This document shows positions 8,742 through 21,548 of a DNA stretch of 64,000 nucleotides, piece after piece. How positions within the stretch are numbered: the stretch's first letter is position 1; each line of letters starts with the position of its first letter. The stretch spans positions 186,001 through 250,000 of the forward strand of contig NZ_WTYO01000002.1 in the NCBI RefSeq assembly GCF_009827515.1. The letters are read 5' to 3'. The stretch is from Pelagerythrobacter marinus (GTDB lineage Bacteria; Pseudomonadota; Alphaproteobacteria; Sphingomonadales; Sphingomonadaceae). The notes beneath the pieces are model-generated. The model made no database searches. It was not told the origin of the DNA and saw only the letters and a program-made list of their open reading frames with translations. The position numbers were made by a program, and so were the translations under genes.

Positions 8742-10106
8742 ATGGCGAGCAAGACTTCCCCCGAATACGATTACGACCTGTTCACGATCGGCGCGGGTTC
8801 GGGGGGCGTTCGCGCCAGCCGCGTCGCCGCCTCGCATGGCGCGCGCGTCGCCGTGGCGGAGGAGCACCGCGTCGGCGGGACCTGCGTCATCCGCGGCTGC
8901 GTGCCCAAGAAGATGCTGGTCTACGGCGCCCATTTCGCCGAAGACCTGGAAGACGCGCAGGCTTTCGGCTGGACGATCGAGAACGCGCGCTTCGACTGGG
9001 AAACGCTGCGCGACAACGTGCTGCGCGACGTCGATCGCCTGAACGGCCTCTATACCGAGACGCTCGACAACCACGGGGTCGAGGTGATCAACGAGCGCGC
9101 CGAACTGGCCGGCCCGCACGAGATCCGCCTTTCGGGCGGCAGGACGGTCACCGCGAGGCATATCCTGATCGCGACCGGCGCCCGGCCCCACGTGCCCGAC
9201 TGCCCGGGCAACGAGCTGGGCATCACCAGCAACGAGGCGTTCCACCTCGAAACCCTGCCCAGGCGCATCCTGATTGCCGGCGGCGGCTATATTGCCAACG
9301 AGTTCGCCGGCATCTTCAACGAGTTCGGCAGCCACGTCACGATCATCAACCGCAGCGACCAGCTGCTGCGCGGCTACGACGAGGCGCTGCGCGACCGGCT
9401 GCTGCAGATCAGCATGATGAAGGGCATCGATTTCCGCTTCCACGCCGAATTCCGCGGAATCGAGAAGACCGACGACGGCACCTTGCGCGTTTCGATGACC
9501 AATCACGACGACCTGGAGGTCGATTGCGTCCTCTTCGCCACCGGGCGCGTGCCCAATACCGAGGGGCTCGGCCTCGACAAGGCCGGCGTGAAGACCGGCG
9601 ACAAGGGCGAGATCGTGGTCGACCGGTTCAGCAAGACCAGCGTCGATCATATCCACGCCGTCGGCGACGTGACCGACCGCGTCCAGTTGACGCCCGTCGC
9701 GATCCGCGAAGGCCAGGCCTTCGCCGATACCGTGTTCGGCGGCGGCGACCCGGTGGCGGTGGACCACACCTGCATCCCCAGCGCGGTCTTCAGCCACCCG
9801 CCCCTCGCCGGGGTCGGCCTGACCGAGGGGCAGGCGCGCAACACTTACGGCTCGGTGCGCGTCTACCAGTCCGATTTCCGCCCGATGAAGAACGTCCTCG
9901 CCGGGCGCAACGAGCGCAGCCTCTACAAGATGGTGTGCGACGAGGATTCGGGCCGTATCCTCGGCATTCACATGATCGGGCCCGAAGCGGCCGAGATCAT
10001 GCAGGCGGCAGCGGTCGCGGTGAAGGCCGGGCTGACCAAGGCCGATTTCGACGCGACCGTGGCGATCCACCCGACGATGGCGGAAGAGCTGGTCCTGCTG
10101 CGCTAG
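8742..10106 (+). CDS. gor: Glutathione-disulfide reductase
   Basis: A 454-residue FAD- and NADPH-dependent oxidoreductase that keeps glutathione reduced. It has the FAD-binding GAGSGG motif, the redox-active disulfide in GGTCVIRGCVPKK (cysteines 5 residues apart), the NADPH-binding GGGYIANEFAG, the second FAD motif HAVGDVTDR, and the C-terminal interface histidine in IHPTMAEELV. The start ATG at 8742 follows an AGGAG ribosome-binding site; an upstream in-frame ATG (8685) would overlap the intergenic leader and lacks one. The gene is monocistronic between the helicase and pccB. Confidence 0.94.
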   Translation: MASKTSPEYDYDLFTIGAGSGGVRASRVAASHGARVAVAEEHRVGGTCVIRGCVPKKMLVYGAHFAEDLEDAQAFGWTIENARFDWETLRDNVLRDVDRLNGLYTETLDNHGVEVINERAELAGPHEIRLSGGRTVTARHILIATGARPHVPDCPGNELGITSNEAFHLETLPRRILIAGGGYIANEFAGIFNEFGSHVTIINRSDQLLRGYDEALRDRLLQISMMKGIDFRFHAEFRGIEKTDDGTLRVSMTNHDDLEVDCVLFATGRVPNTEGLGLDKAGVKTGDKGEIVVDRFSKTSVDHIHAVGDVTDRVQLTPVAIREGQAFADTVFGGGDPVAVDHTCIPSAVFSHPPLAGVGLTEGQARNTYGSVRVYQSDFRPMKNVLAGRNERSLYKMVCDEDSGRILGIHMIGPEAAEIMQAAAVAVKAGLTKADFDATVAIHPTMAEELVLLR

Positions 10107-10241
10107 TCCGCCAGCTCCCCCTCGGGGACGTGGCGCGCGGCGGCCGGCCATGAAAGCCCCCGGGCGGCGCGCGACGGCCGCCATGAGAGATTGACGCTCG
10201 CTTGCACCGCCCGCTAGGCCGGCCGGAGAACAACTGCAGGG

Positions 10242-11780
<1,539 letters not shown>

Positions 11781-12139
11781 CGCCTGCCGAGAAGCCTGTC
11801 GCCGACGCGGATGGCATCACCGCCACGATGTGGGGGCAGGAAGTGACCCTGTCGCTGGACTTCGTGGCGCTGGTGTTCTTCGCCGGATCGATCTTCTGCG
11901 CCTGGACCGTCGCCCGTTCGCTGCAAACCGGCACGTATGACTGGAAGGGCCTTCGCGCCGACCGCGATAGCGAGCCGATGCTGTTCGCCTTGCAGGTGGC
12001 GGTGACGGCGCTGATCGGCGTTTGCGCGATCGTCGGCGCGCTTGCGCTTTTCTTCGACGGGGCACAGTGAACCGGTGCGGCAGCGGCGGCGATCCATGCC
12101 GGGGCAGGCTCGGCCTGACGACTTGATGGGAGATGGCGC

Positions 12140-12586
12140 GTGAAACTGGGACGGTTGAACCATATCGGGGTCGCCACCCCGAGCATCGAGGAATCGCTGC
12201 GCTATTACCGCGACGTCATGGGCGCTACGATCGCGCATGAACCGTTCGACCTTGCCGAGCAGGGGGTGAAGGTCTGCTTCGTCGATACGCCCGACGCGCA
12301 GGGCGAGGTCGGGAAGGGCACGCAGATCGAGCTGATCGAGCCGCTCGGACCCGAAAGCCCGTTGACCGGATTCCTCCAGAAGAACCCGCAGGGCGGGCAG
12401 CATCACGTCTGTTACGAGGTCGAGGACATCGAGCAGGCGCGTTCCTGGTTCGAAGGGAAAGGCAAGCGCATCCTCGGCCCCACGCGGATCGGCGCGCATG
12501 GCACGCCGATCTTCTTCCTCCATCCCAAGGACATGATGGGCCAGCTCACCGAAATCATGGAAACGCCGAAGGCCGCCGGCCACTGA
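12140..12586 (+). CDS. mce: Methylmalonyl-CoA epimerase
   Basis: A 148-residue VOC-fold metalloenzyme that converts (S)- to (R)-methylmalonyl-CoA for the mutase. Two beta-alpha-beta-beta-beta repeats are visible. The candidate metal ligands are His in LNHIGVATP, His in GGQHHVCYEV and Glu in GQLTEI, and a catalytic Glu lies in QIELIEPLG. The start is a GTG with a GGGAG ribosome-binding site about 8 bases upstream. The location between pccB and scpA supports the assignment, since the three enzymes act in sequence to feed succinyl-CoA into the TCA cycle. Confidence 0.93.
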   Translation: MKLGRLNHIGVATPSIEESLRYYRDVMGATIAHEPFDLAEQGVKVCFVDTPDAQGEVGKGTQIELIEPLGPESPLTGFLQKNPQGGQHHVCYEVEDIEQARSWFEGKGKRILGPTRIGAHGTPIFFLHPKDMMGQLTEIMETPKAAGH

Positions 12587-12695
12587 CCGGCGCGGCCGGT
12601 CCGCTCGCAGCACCGGGCCTGGCGGCCAACGGGCTTGCGCGCGGCGGACTTCGCCGCCACTCTCGGTTGCGAAACGAAACGCTTGGGAGAGACGC

Positions 12696-13481
12696 GTGCG
12701 CTACGAAACCATCATCGTCGAGAACGAAGGGCCGCTGGTCACCATTACGCTCAACCGGCCCGACCGGCTGAACGCGATGCCGCCGCAGATGGCGGACGAG
12801 ATCGGCAGCGCGTTCTACGACCTGGGCGATGCGCGCGCGGTCCTGATTACCGGCGCGGGCAAGGGGTTCTGTTCCGGCGCCGACTTGTCCGCGCGGGGGG
12901 AGGGCAGCGCACTCCAGGCCAGCGGCGGCAGCCATCGCGCGCTGCAGAACCATTACAACCCCGCGATCAGCCAGATCCTGCGCGCGCCGGTGCCGGTGGT
13001 CTGCGCGGTCAACGGCCCGGCGGCGGGGATCGGCTGCTCGCTCGCGCTGGCGGGCGACTTCGTGCTCGCGGGCAGGAGCGCCTATTTCCTCCAGGCCTTC
13101 GTCAATATCGGCCTCGTGCCCGATGGCGGATCGACCTGGCTGCTCAGCCGCGCGATCGGGCGGGCGCGGGCGACGCGGATGATGATGCTCGGCGAGAAGA
13201 TCGGCGCCGAGCAGGCGGAGGACTGGGGCCTGATCTACAAGGCGGTGGACGACGATGCCCTGATGGCCGAGGCGCGGGGCCTGGCCGAGCGGCTCGCCGA
13301 CGGGCCCACGGTCGCCTACGCCACGATGAAGGCGAATATCGCCGCCGCGCTCGACGGCACGGTCGACCAGGTCCTCCTGGCCGAGGCCGAGGGGCAGCGG
13401 CGCGCCGCCGCGACGCAGGACGCGATGGAAGGCGGCATGGCCTTCCTCCAGAAGCGAAAGCCCGCGTTCAAGGGCGAGTGA
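12696..13481 (+). CDS. Enoyl-CoA hydratase/isomerase family protein
   Basis: A 261-residue crotonase-fold protein. The oxyanion-hole regions are GKGFCSGADLSARG (about 58-71) and AVNGPAAGIGCSLALAGD (about 103-120), with PDGGSTWLL near the usual second catalytic position. The Asp in VPDGGS resembles the PaaG/PaaB isomerase-type group more than the classical hydratase with two glutamates. It could act in phenylacetate, branched-chain or fatty-acid degradation upstream of propionyl-CoA; the exact substrate is unclear. The start is a GTG after GGGAGAG. The 3' end runs into a three-copy 17-bp repeat. Confidence 0.8.
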   Translation: MRYETIIVENEGPLVTITLNRPDRLNAMPPQMADEIGSAFYDLGDARAVLITGAGKGFCSGADLSARGEGSALQASGGSHRALQNHYNPAISQILRAPVPVVCAVNGPAAGIGCSLALAGDFVLAGRSAYFLQAFVNIGLVPDGGSTWLLSRAIGRARATRMMMLGEKIGAEQAEDWGLIYKAVDDDALMAEARGLAERLADGPTVAYATMKANIAAALDGTVDQVLLAEAEGQRRAAATQDAMEGGMAFLQKRKPAFKGE

Positions 13482-13520
13482 CCGGCAAGGGCGAGTGATC
13501 GGCAAGGCCGAGTGACCGGC
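13470..13520 (+). repeat. Three tandem 17-bp imperfect repeats at the enoyl-CoA hydratase stop codon
   Basis: The unit AAGGGCGAGTGACCGGC occurs at 13470-13486, with near copies at 13487-13503 and 13504-13520 (one base changed in each). The first copy contains the last codons and the TGA of the upstream gene; each later copy repeats that stop region in a different frame. It looks like recent slippage or unequal duplication at the gene end. It is not a terminator and not a CRISPR array. Confidence 0.8.
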
Positions 13521-13605
13521 CGGGCCGCCCGGGGCAGCGGGGCAGCGGTGCAAGCCGCGCGGCCCGCTCTTCCCCTGTGCATACGATTGTGTTTAGGGGA
13601 TGCGC

Positions 13606-15759
<2,154 letters not shown>

Positions 15760-15868
15760 GGCCGTTCGCCGGTGCGCATCCGGTAGCGGTACCGGCCACA
15801 GCGCAGAATGCGGCCGTGGCATCATCGAACATCATCGGCAAAACGCTGAATGCCACGGCTTTGCCCAG

Positions 15869-16330
15869 ATGAGCGCGCCGACCTCCAGCGCCTTCGTACC
15901 GATCGCGGCAATGATGTTCGCCGCGGGGCTCGGCATTCCCGTTTTCGCCGCGCTGAATGCCGCACTGGGCCAGCAGCTCGGCGGCCCCGTCGCCGCGACC
16001 GCGGTGACTTTCGCGGTTGGATTCGTGATCGCCAGCGCGATGCTGGCCTTTACCGGTTTCCCCGCTGCCAGTGCCTTCACCTTCGAGCGGCCCTGGTTGT
16101 GGATCGGGGCGCTCGTGATGTTGTTCTACGCCACTTCGGTGGCATTCTCCGCCCCGCGTATCGGCCTGGGCAACGCGATCTTTTTCGTGCTGCTCGGCCA
16201 GATCGTCGCTGCGGCGATCATCGACCATTTCGGCCTGCTTGGCTCCATCCAGAGCGCGATCACCCCCAAGCGCGCGCTGGGCCTGGTAGTCATGGCAGTC
16301 GGCCTCTACCTAGCCAGGAAACCCGTATGA
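15869..16330 (+). CDS. DMT-family (YdcZ/DUF606-like) small membrane transporter
   Basis: A 153-residue, very hydrophobic protein with about five membrane helices. It has the half-length organisation of the YdcZ/DUF606 branch of the drug/metabolite transporter superfamily: N-terminal [20 protein letters not shown], then [19 protein letters not shown] and a C-terminal [14 protein letters not shown]. Such proteins are thought to dimerise. Its stop codon overlaps the bioB start (ATGA, 16327-16330), so the two are translationally coupled. A link to biotin or a precursor is possible but is only inference; the substrate is unknown. Confidence 0.75.
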   Translation: MSAPTSSAFVPIAAMMFAAGLGIPVFAALNAALGQQLGGPVAATAVTFAVGFVIASAMLAFTGFPAASAFTFERPWLWIGALVMLFYATSVAFSAPRIGLGNAIFFVLLGQIVAAAIIDHFGLLGSIQSAITPKRALGLVVMAVGLYLARKPV

Positions 16331-17346
16331 CCAATATCCGCACCGATTGGACCCGTGACGAGATCGCGGCGCTGTTCGATCTTCCTTTTACGGAATTGCT
16401 GTTCCAGGCCGCCACCGTCCACCGCGAATTCCATCCGCCCGAGCAGGTGCAGCTCTGCACGCTGCTGTCGATCAAGACCGGCGGGTGTCCGGAGGATTGC
16501 GGCTATTGCTCGCAAAGCGTGAAGGCCGACAGCGGGGTCGAGGCGACCAAGCTGATGGACGTCCAGCGCGTGCTGCAATCGGCGGCACAGGCCAAGGACG
16601 CCGGCTCCCAGCGGTTCTGCATGGGCGCTGCATGGCGCAACCCCAAGGACCGCGACATGCCCGCGATCGTCGAGATCGTGAAAGGCGTGCGCGCGATGGG
16701 GATGGAGACCTGCATGACGCTGGGCATGTTGACGCCCAGGCAGGCCGAGATGCTCAAGGAGGCCGGGCTCGATTATTACAACCACAATGTCGACACGGGC
16801 CCGGAATATTACGAGCGCGTGATCTCGACCCGCAATTACCAGGACCGGCTCGATACGCTGCAGAACGTGCGCGATGCGGGGATCAACGTTTGCAGCGGCG
16901 GGATCGTCGGCATGGGCGAGACGCGCGACGACCGCGTCGGCTTCGTCCACACGCTCGCCACGCTCGAACGCCATCCCGAAAGCGTGCCGGTCAACGCGCT
17001 GGTGCCGGTCAAGGGCACGGTGCTGGGCGACATGCTCGCCGATACGCCGCTTGCGAAGATCGACGATATCGAGTTCGTCCGTACCGTGGCGGTGGCGCGG
17101 ATCTGCATGCCGATGAGCATGGTGCGCCTTTCGGCCGGGCGCGAGAGCATGAGCGAAGCGACGCAGGCGCTGTGCTTCATGGCAGGGGCGAATTCGATCT
17201 TCACCGGCGACAAGCTGCTGACCGCCCCCAATGCCGGCGACGATACCGACGCCGCGCTCTTCGCCAAGCTCGGGCTGACGGCCCTGCAGCAGGATGAACC
17301 GATGCGTACGGCTTCCTGCCAGGGCGCCTGCGAGCCGGCCGAGTAA
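16327..17346 (+). CDS. bioB: Biotin synthase
   Basis: A 339-residue radical SAM enzyme that inserts sulfur into dethiobiotin, the last step of biotin synthesis. The radical SAM cluster motif is CPEDCGYC, followed by SQSVK. Other conserved sites are [20 protein letters not shown], and RLSAGRESM, whose Arg binds the [2Fe-2S] cluster. Start ATG overlaps the stop of the upstream transporter. No other bio genes are in the window. It lies inside the propionyl-CoA block, and the biotin-dependent subunit pccA follows two genes later, so product and consumer may be co-expressed. Confidence 0.96.
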   Translation: MTNIRTDWTRDEIAALFDLPFTELLFQAATVHREFHPPEQVQLCTLLSIKTGGCPEDCGYCSQSVKADSGVEATKLMDVQRVLQSAAQAKDAGSQRFCMGAAWRNPKDRDMPAIVEIVKGVRAMGMETCMTLGMLTPRQAEMLKEAGLDYYNHNVDTGPEYYERVISTRNYQDRLDTLQNVRDAGINVCSGGIVGMGETRDDRVGFVHTLATLERHPESVPVNALVPVKGTVLGDMLADTPLAKIDDIEFVRTVAVARICMPMSMVRLSAGRESMSEATQALCFMAGANSIFTGDKLLTAPNAGDDTDAALFAKLGLTALQQDEPMRTASCQGACEPAE

Positions 17347-17359
17347 GGAAAGGGAGACG

Positions 17360-18646
17360 ATGACCGAACAGAAGCTGGAAACGCTGACGATCCATGCCGG
17401 GCAGGAGCCCGATCCGACGACGAAGGCGCGGATCACGCCGATCTACCAGACGGCAAGCTATGTTTTCGACGATCCCGACCACGCCGCGCGGCTGTTCGGC
17501 CTGCAGGAATTCGGCAATATCTATTCGCGCATCATGAACCCTACCAACGATGCGCTGGAAAAGAAGATTGCCGCGCTCGAAGGCGGGGGCGGAGCTCTCG
17601 GCGTGGCGTCGGGCCATGCCGCGCAACTGATTGCGTTTCACACGCTGATGGAGCCGGGCTGCAACATCGTCGCCGCGAAAAAGCTTTATGGAGGCTCGCT
17701 CAACCAGCTTGGCGAAAGCTTCCGCAAGTTCGGCTGGGAAACGCGCTTCGTCGATGCCGACGATCCCGCCAATGTCGCTGCGGCGATCGATGACAAGACG
17801 CGCTGCGTCTTCATCGAAAGCCTGGCGAACCCCGGCGGCGTGGTCAGCGATATCGCGGCGATCGCCGGGGCCGCGCACGATGCCGGCGTGCCGCTGATCG
17901 TCGACAATACCCTGGCAACGCCCGCGCTGTGCCGTCCGTTCGATCACGGCGCCGACATCGTCGTCCATTCCTGCACCAAGTTCCTCAACGGCCACGGCAA
18001 TGCGGTCGGCGGGCTGATCGTCGATTCGGGCAGGTTCGACTGGAAGGCGAGCGACAAGTTCCCCAGCCTGACCCAGCCCAACGGTTCCTATCACGGGGTG
18101 GTGCTCGCCGACGCGCTCGAACCGATCGGGCCGATCGCCTTCATCACCGCCTGCCGCGTGCTCGGGCTGCGCGATCTCGGCCCCGCGATGGCCCCGATGA
18201 ACGCCTTCCTCGCGCTCACCGGCATGGAGACGCTGGTGCTGCGCATGGAGCGGCATTGCAGCAACGCGCTGGCGGTTGCGCAATGGCTGCGGGACCATGC
18301 GAAAGTGGCGTGGGTTTCCTACGCCGGGCTGGACGGCGACCGGTACAAGCCGCTGGCCGACCGCTATCTCGGCGGGCACGGCGGCGCGGTCTTCACTTTC
18401 GGGCTGAAGGGCGGGTTCGAAGCGGGCAAGGCGCTCGTCTCCGGAGTCGGGATGTTCAGCCACCTCGCCAATATCGGCGATACGCGCAGCCTGATCATCC
18501 ACCCGGCCTCGACCACCCACAGCCAGCTTTCGGCCGACGAGCTGGAGGCGGCGGGCGCAGGCCCCGACGTCGTCCGCCTTTCGGTAGGTATCGAGCACGT
18601 GGACGATATCATTGCCGACCTCGACCAGGCCCTGGCCCAGATCTAA
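17360..18646 (+). CDS. metY: O-acetylhomoserine sulfhydrylase (aminocarboxypropyltransferase)
   Basis: A 428-residue PLP enzyme of the Cys/Met metabolism family. Length and sequence fit O-acetylhomoserine sulfhydrylase, which makes homocysteine directly from sulfide or methanethiol. Visible: substrate-side QTASYVFDDPDHAARLFGLQ, YSRIMNPTND, the Asp-containing PLIVDNTLATP and the Schiff-base Lys in SCTKFLNGHG. The ATG at 17360 has a GGAAAGGGAG ribosome-binding site; a frame extension upstream runs into bioB. It starts 13 bases after bioB, so is probably co-transcribed. No SAM riboswitch can fit in that gap. Confidence 0.9.
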   Translation: MTEQKLETLTIHAGQEPDPTTKARITPIYQTASYVFDDPDHAARLFGLQEFGNIYSRIMNPTNDALEKKIAALEGGGGALGVASGHAAQLIAFHTLMEPGCNIVAAKKLYGGSLNQLGESFRKFGWETRFVDADDPANVAAAIDDKTRCVFIESLANPGGVVSDIAAIAGAAHDAGVPLIVDNTLATPALCRPFDHGADIVVHSCTKFLNGHGNAVGGLIVDSGRFDWKASDKFPSLTQPNGSYHGVVLADALEPIGPIAFITACRVLGLRDLGPAMAPMNAFLALTGMETLVLRMERHCSNALAVAQWLRDHAKVAWVSYAGLDGDRYKPLADRYLGGHGGAVFTFGLKGGFEAGKALVSGVGMFSHLANIGDTRSLIIHPASTTHSQLSADELEAAGAGPDVVRLSVGIEHVDDIIADLDQALAQI

Positions 18647-18665
18647 GCGCACGGGAAGACCGACG

Positions 18666-20720
18666 ATGTTCAAGAAGATCCTCATTGCCAATCGCGGCGA
18701 AATCGCCTGCCGGGTCATCAAGACCGCCCGGCGCATGGGCATTGCCACCGTGGCCGTCTATTCGGACGCCGATGCCCGCGCGCCCTTCGTCCGCATGGCC
18801 GACGAGGCCGTGCATATCGGCCCGGCGCAGGCATCCGAGAGCTATCTCGTCGCCGACAGGATCATCGCCGCCTGCAAGCAAACCGGGGCGGAGGCGGTGC
18901 ACCCGGGCTACGGCTTCCTGTCCGAACGCGCGAGCTTCGTCGAGGCGCTGGCGAAGGAGGGAATCGCCTTCATCGGGCCGCCGGCCGAGGCGATCGCGGC
19001 GATGGGCGACAAGATCGAATCGAAGAAGATCGCGCGCGAGGCGGGGGTGAACGTCGTCCCCGGCTTCGTCGGCGAGATCCGCGATACCGATCACGCGGTC
19101 GAGATCGCCAACGACATCGGTTACCCGGTGATGATGAAGGCCAGCGCCGGCGGCGGGGGCAAGGGCATGCGCCTCGCCTATAGCGAGAAGGACGTACGCG
19201 AGGGCTTCGAGAGCGTGAAGCGCGAAGGGCTCAATTCCTTCGGCGACGACCGCGTCTTCATCGAGAAGTTTATCGAGGATCCGCGCCATATCGAGATCCA
19301 GATCCTCGGCGACCAGCACGGCAACGTGATCTACCTGAACGAACGCGAATGCTCGATCCAGCGGCGCCACCAGAAGGTGGTCGAAGAGGCGCCGTCGCCG
19401 TTCGTGACGCCGAAGATGCGCAAGGCGATGGGCGAACAGTGCGTCGCGCTGTCGAAGGCCGTCGGCTATTACAGCGCGGGCACGGTCGAACTGATCGTCA
19501 GCGGCGCCGACAAGACCGGGGAAAGCTTCTACTTCCTCGAGATGAACACGCGCCTGCAGGTGGAGCATCCGGTCACCGAGGCGATCACCGGCGTGGACCT
19601 GGTCGAACAGATGATCCGCGTCGCCGCGGGCGAGAAGCTGGCGATCGCGCAGGACGACGTGAAAATCGACGGCTGGGCGATCGAGAACCGCGTCTATGCC
19701 GAAGACCCCTATCGCGGCTTCCTCCCGTCCACCGGGCGCCTCGTGCGTTACCAGCCGCCGGTCGAGCCCTGGGCCGACGACGGGCAGGCGAACGGCCGCC
19801 GCGGCGTGGACGGCGTGCGCGTGGACGACGGCGTGTTCGAAGGCGGCGAAGTCTCGATGTTCTACGACCCGATGATCGCCAAGCTCGTCACCTGGGGCGC
19901 GACCCGCGACGAGGCGGCCGACCTGCAGGTCGCCGCGCTCGACGCCTTCCGGATCGAGGGGCTGGGCCACAACGTCGATTTCCTCAACGCGATCATGCAG
20001 CACCCGCGGTTCCGCTCGGGCGAACTGACGACCGGCTTCATCGCCGAGGAATATCCGGAAGGCTTCGCCGGCGCGCCCGCTTCGGACGAGCTCAAGCGCG
20101 TGCTGGCCGCGGTGGGCGGGGTGATCGCCACCGCCGATGCCGACCGCGCGCGCCGGATCGACCAGCAGCTCGACAGCGCGTTCTACGCCCCCGGCGACTG
20201 GACCGTGCGGATCGGCGAGCGCGAGGAAGGCTCCTCCACTTATGAGGTGCGCCTGGGCGAGGACGCGATCACCGTCGATGGCGAGCCGGTCATGCTGGAG
20301 ATGGAATACACGCCCGGCGACGCGACGGTCTCGGTCGAATACGGCGGGAGCGAGGAGGGGGACGGCGAGTGGCTGACCCTGCAGTTGCGGCCGACGCGCA
20401 CCGGCTATGCTGTCACGACGCGCGGCGCGACGCATCACCTGCGGATCCTGCAGAGCCGGATCGCGCATCTCGCCGGCCACATGATCGAGAAGGAGCCGCC
20501 CGACCTTTCGAAGATGCTGATCTGCCCGATGCCGGGCCTCCTGGTGAAGCTGCACGTGGCGGAAGGCGACGAGGTCCAGCCCGGCCAGCCGCTGGCGACG
20601 GTCGAGGCGATGAAGATGGAAAACATCCTGCGCGCCGAGAAGCAGGCCATCGTCGGCAGGATCAACGCCGGCGAGGGCGACAGCCTCGCGGTGGACGAGG
20701 TCATACTGGAGCTGGAATAG
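18666..20720 (+). CDS. pccA: Propionyl-CoA carboxylase, biotin carboxylase/carrier (alpha) subunit
   Basis: A 684-residue subunit. Biotin carboxylase occupies about residues 1-450 (KILIANRGEIACRVI, the ATP-grasp glycine loop ASAGGGGKGMR, EMNTRLQVEHPVTE). A bridging region follows, then the C-terminal biotin carrier domain with biotinylated Lys650 in VEAMKMEN. Together with PccB it forms the carboxylase that makes methylmalonyl-CoA. A 3-methylcrotonyl-CoA or acetyl-CoA carboxylase alpha chain would look similar; the neighbouring pccB, mce and scpA favour propionyl-CoA. It starts 19 bases after metY, so likely belongs to the same transcript. Confidence 0.92.
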   Translation: MFKKILIANRGEIACRVIKTARRMGIATVAVYSDADARAPFVRMADEAVHIGPAQASESYLVADRIIAACKQTGAEAVHPGYGFLSERASFVEALAKEGIAFIGPPAEAIAAMGDKIESKKIAREAGVNVVPGFVGEIRDTDHAVEIANDIGYPVMMKASAGGGGKGMRLAYSEKDVREGFESVKREGLNSFGDDRVFIEKFIEDPRHIEIQILGDQHGNVIYLNERECSIQRRHQKVVEEAPSPFVTPKMRKAMGEQCVALSKAVGYYSAGTVELIVSGADKTGESFYFLEMNTRLQVEHPVTEAITGVDLVEQMIRVAAGEKLAIAQDDVKIDGWAIENRVYAEDPYRGFLPSTGRLVRYQPPVEPWADDGQANGRRGVDGVRVDDGVFEGGEVSMFYDPMIAKLVTWGATRDEAADLQVAALDAFRIEGLGHNVDFLNAIMQHPRFRSGELTTGFIAEEYPEGFAGAPASDELKRVLAAVGGVIATADADRARRIDQQLDSAFYAPGDWTVRIGEREEGSSTYEVRLGEDAITVDGEPVMLEMEYTPGDATVSVEYGGSEEGDGEWLTLQLRPTRTGYAVTTRGATHHLRILQSRIAHLAGHMIEKEPPDLSKMLICPMPGLLVKLHVAEGDEVQPGQPLATVEAMKMENILRAEKQAIVGRINAGEGDSLAVDEVILELE

Positions 20721-20724
20721 GACG

Positions 20725-21096
20725 ATGCATCTCAGCCATGCGCCCGACGCTCCCGCGGCGGAGCAGACCGATTTCGCGACTTTCCTGAAGGCCGACATCC
20801 GCGTCGGCACGATCGTTTCGGTCGAGCCTTTTCCCGAGGCGCGCAAGCCGAGTTACCGGCTGCGGATCGATTTCGGGCCGGCGATAGGCGAGAAGAAGAG
20901 TTCCGCCCAGATCGTCGCGAACTACGCGCCGGAGGAGCTGGAGGGCCGCCAGGTCGCGGCGGTGGTCAACTTTCCGCCGCGGCAGATCGGGCCGATGATG
21001 TCCGAAGTCCTGACGCTCGGGTTCGCCGACGAGAACGGCGAAGTCGTGCTGTTCCAGCCGGACAGGCCGGTGCCGAACGGGTCGCGCCTGTTCTGA
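20725..21096 (+). CDS. csaA: CsaA-like tRNA-binding-domain protein
   Basis: A 123-residue protein made of one OB-fold tRNA-binding domain like that of CsaA and the methionyl-tRNA synthetase C-terminus. Recognisable stretches are FLKADIRVGTIVSVEPFPEA, SSAQIVANY and QVAAVVNFPPRQIGPMMSEV. CsaA has been described as a chaperone-like or tRNA-binding homodimer with a modest role in export. Only 4 bases separate it from pccA, and its stop shares a base with the next start (TGATG), so it is part of the same transcription unit. Confidence 0.88.
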   Translation: MHLSHAPDAPAAEQTDFATFLKADIRVGTIVSVEPFPEARKPSYRLRIDFGPAIGEKKSSAQIVANYAPEELEGRQVAAVVNFPPRQIGPMMSEVLTLGFADENGEVVLFQPDRPVPNGSRLF

Positions 21097-21548
21097 TGGC
21101 CCGGCGCGTCTGGACGATCGGCTACGAGCAGGTCACCCAGGCCGCGCTGGTCGAATGCCTGGCCAAGGCGGGGGTCGAGGTTCTCGTCGACGTGCGGTAC
21201 CTGCCGCTGTCGCGCAGGCCGGGCTTCTCCAAGAACAGCCTGCGCGCCGCGGTGGAGGAGGCGGGGATCGGCTATCGCCATTTCCGCCATCTCGGCACCC
21301 CGTCCGAAGGGCGCGCGGCGGCGCGGCGGGGCGACCTCGCCGCGCTCGATCGGATCTATTCCGGCCAGCTCGAACTGCCCGAGGCGCTGGCCCAGATGGC
21401 CGAGCTGCGCGCCCTGGCCGAAACCCGCCGGGTGGCGCTGCTGTGTTACGAACGCCAGGCCTGCGAATGCCATCGCAACCTGCTGGTCGCGGCGCTGTTC
21501 TCCGATTTCGAGCAGGTCGATCTCCAGCCCGAGCTAGTGCGCGCGTAG
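21096..21548 (+). CDS. DUF488 domain protein
   Basis: A 150-residue protein of the DUF488 family: N-terminal TIGYEQ, LVDVRYLPLSRRPGFSK, and the family hallmark CYERQACECHRNLLV, with cysteines and a histidine that may bind a metal or act in catalysis. The biochemical function is unknown. It is coupled to csaA by a TGATG overlap. Its last 15 bases (21534-21548) overlap the 3' end of the converging aroB gene, so the two transcripts are complementary there. Confidence 0.85.
   Translation: MARRVWTIGYEQVTQAALVECLAKAGVEVLVDVRYLPLSRRPGFSKNSLRAAVEEAGIGYRHFRHLGTPSEGRAAARRGDLAALDRIYSGQLELPEALAQMAELRALAETRRVALLCYERQACECHRNLLVAALFSDFEQVDLQPELVRA

Noticed and set aside
13470-13520. 17-bp repeats as a CRISPR or attachment site
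   Set aside because: Only three contiguous copies with no spacers, overlapping a coding stop codon.
13521-13605. Cobalamin riboswitch upstream of scpA
   Set aside because: The whole gap is too short and has none of the conserved riboswitch blocks; the region is mostly repeat sequence.
17347-17359. SAM riboswitch before metY
   Set aside because: Only 13 bases separate bioB and metY, so no aptamer can fit.
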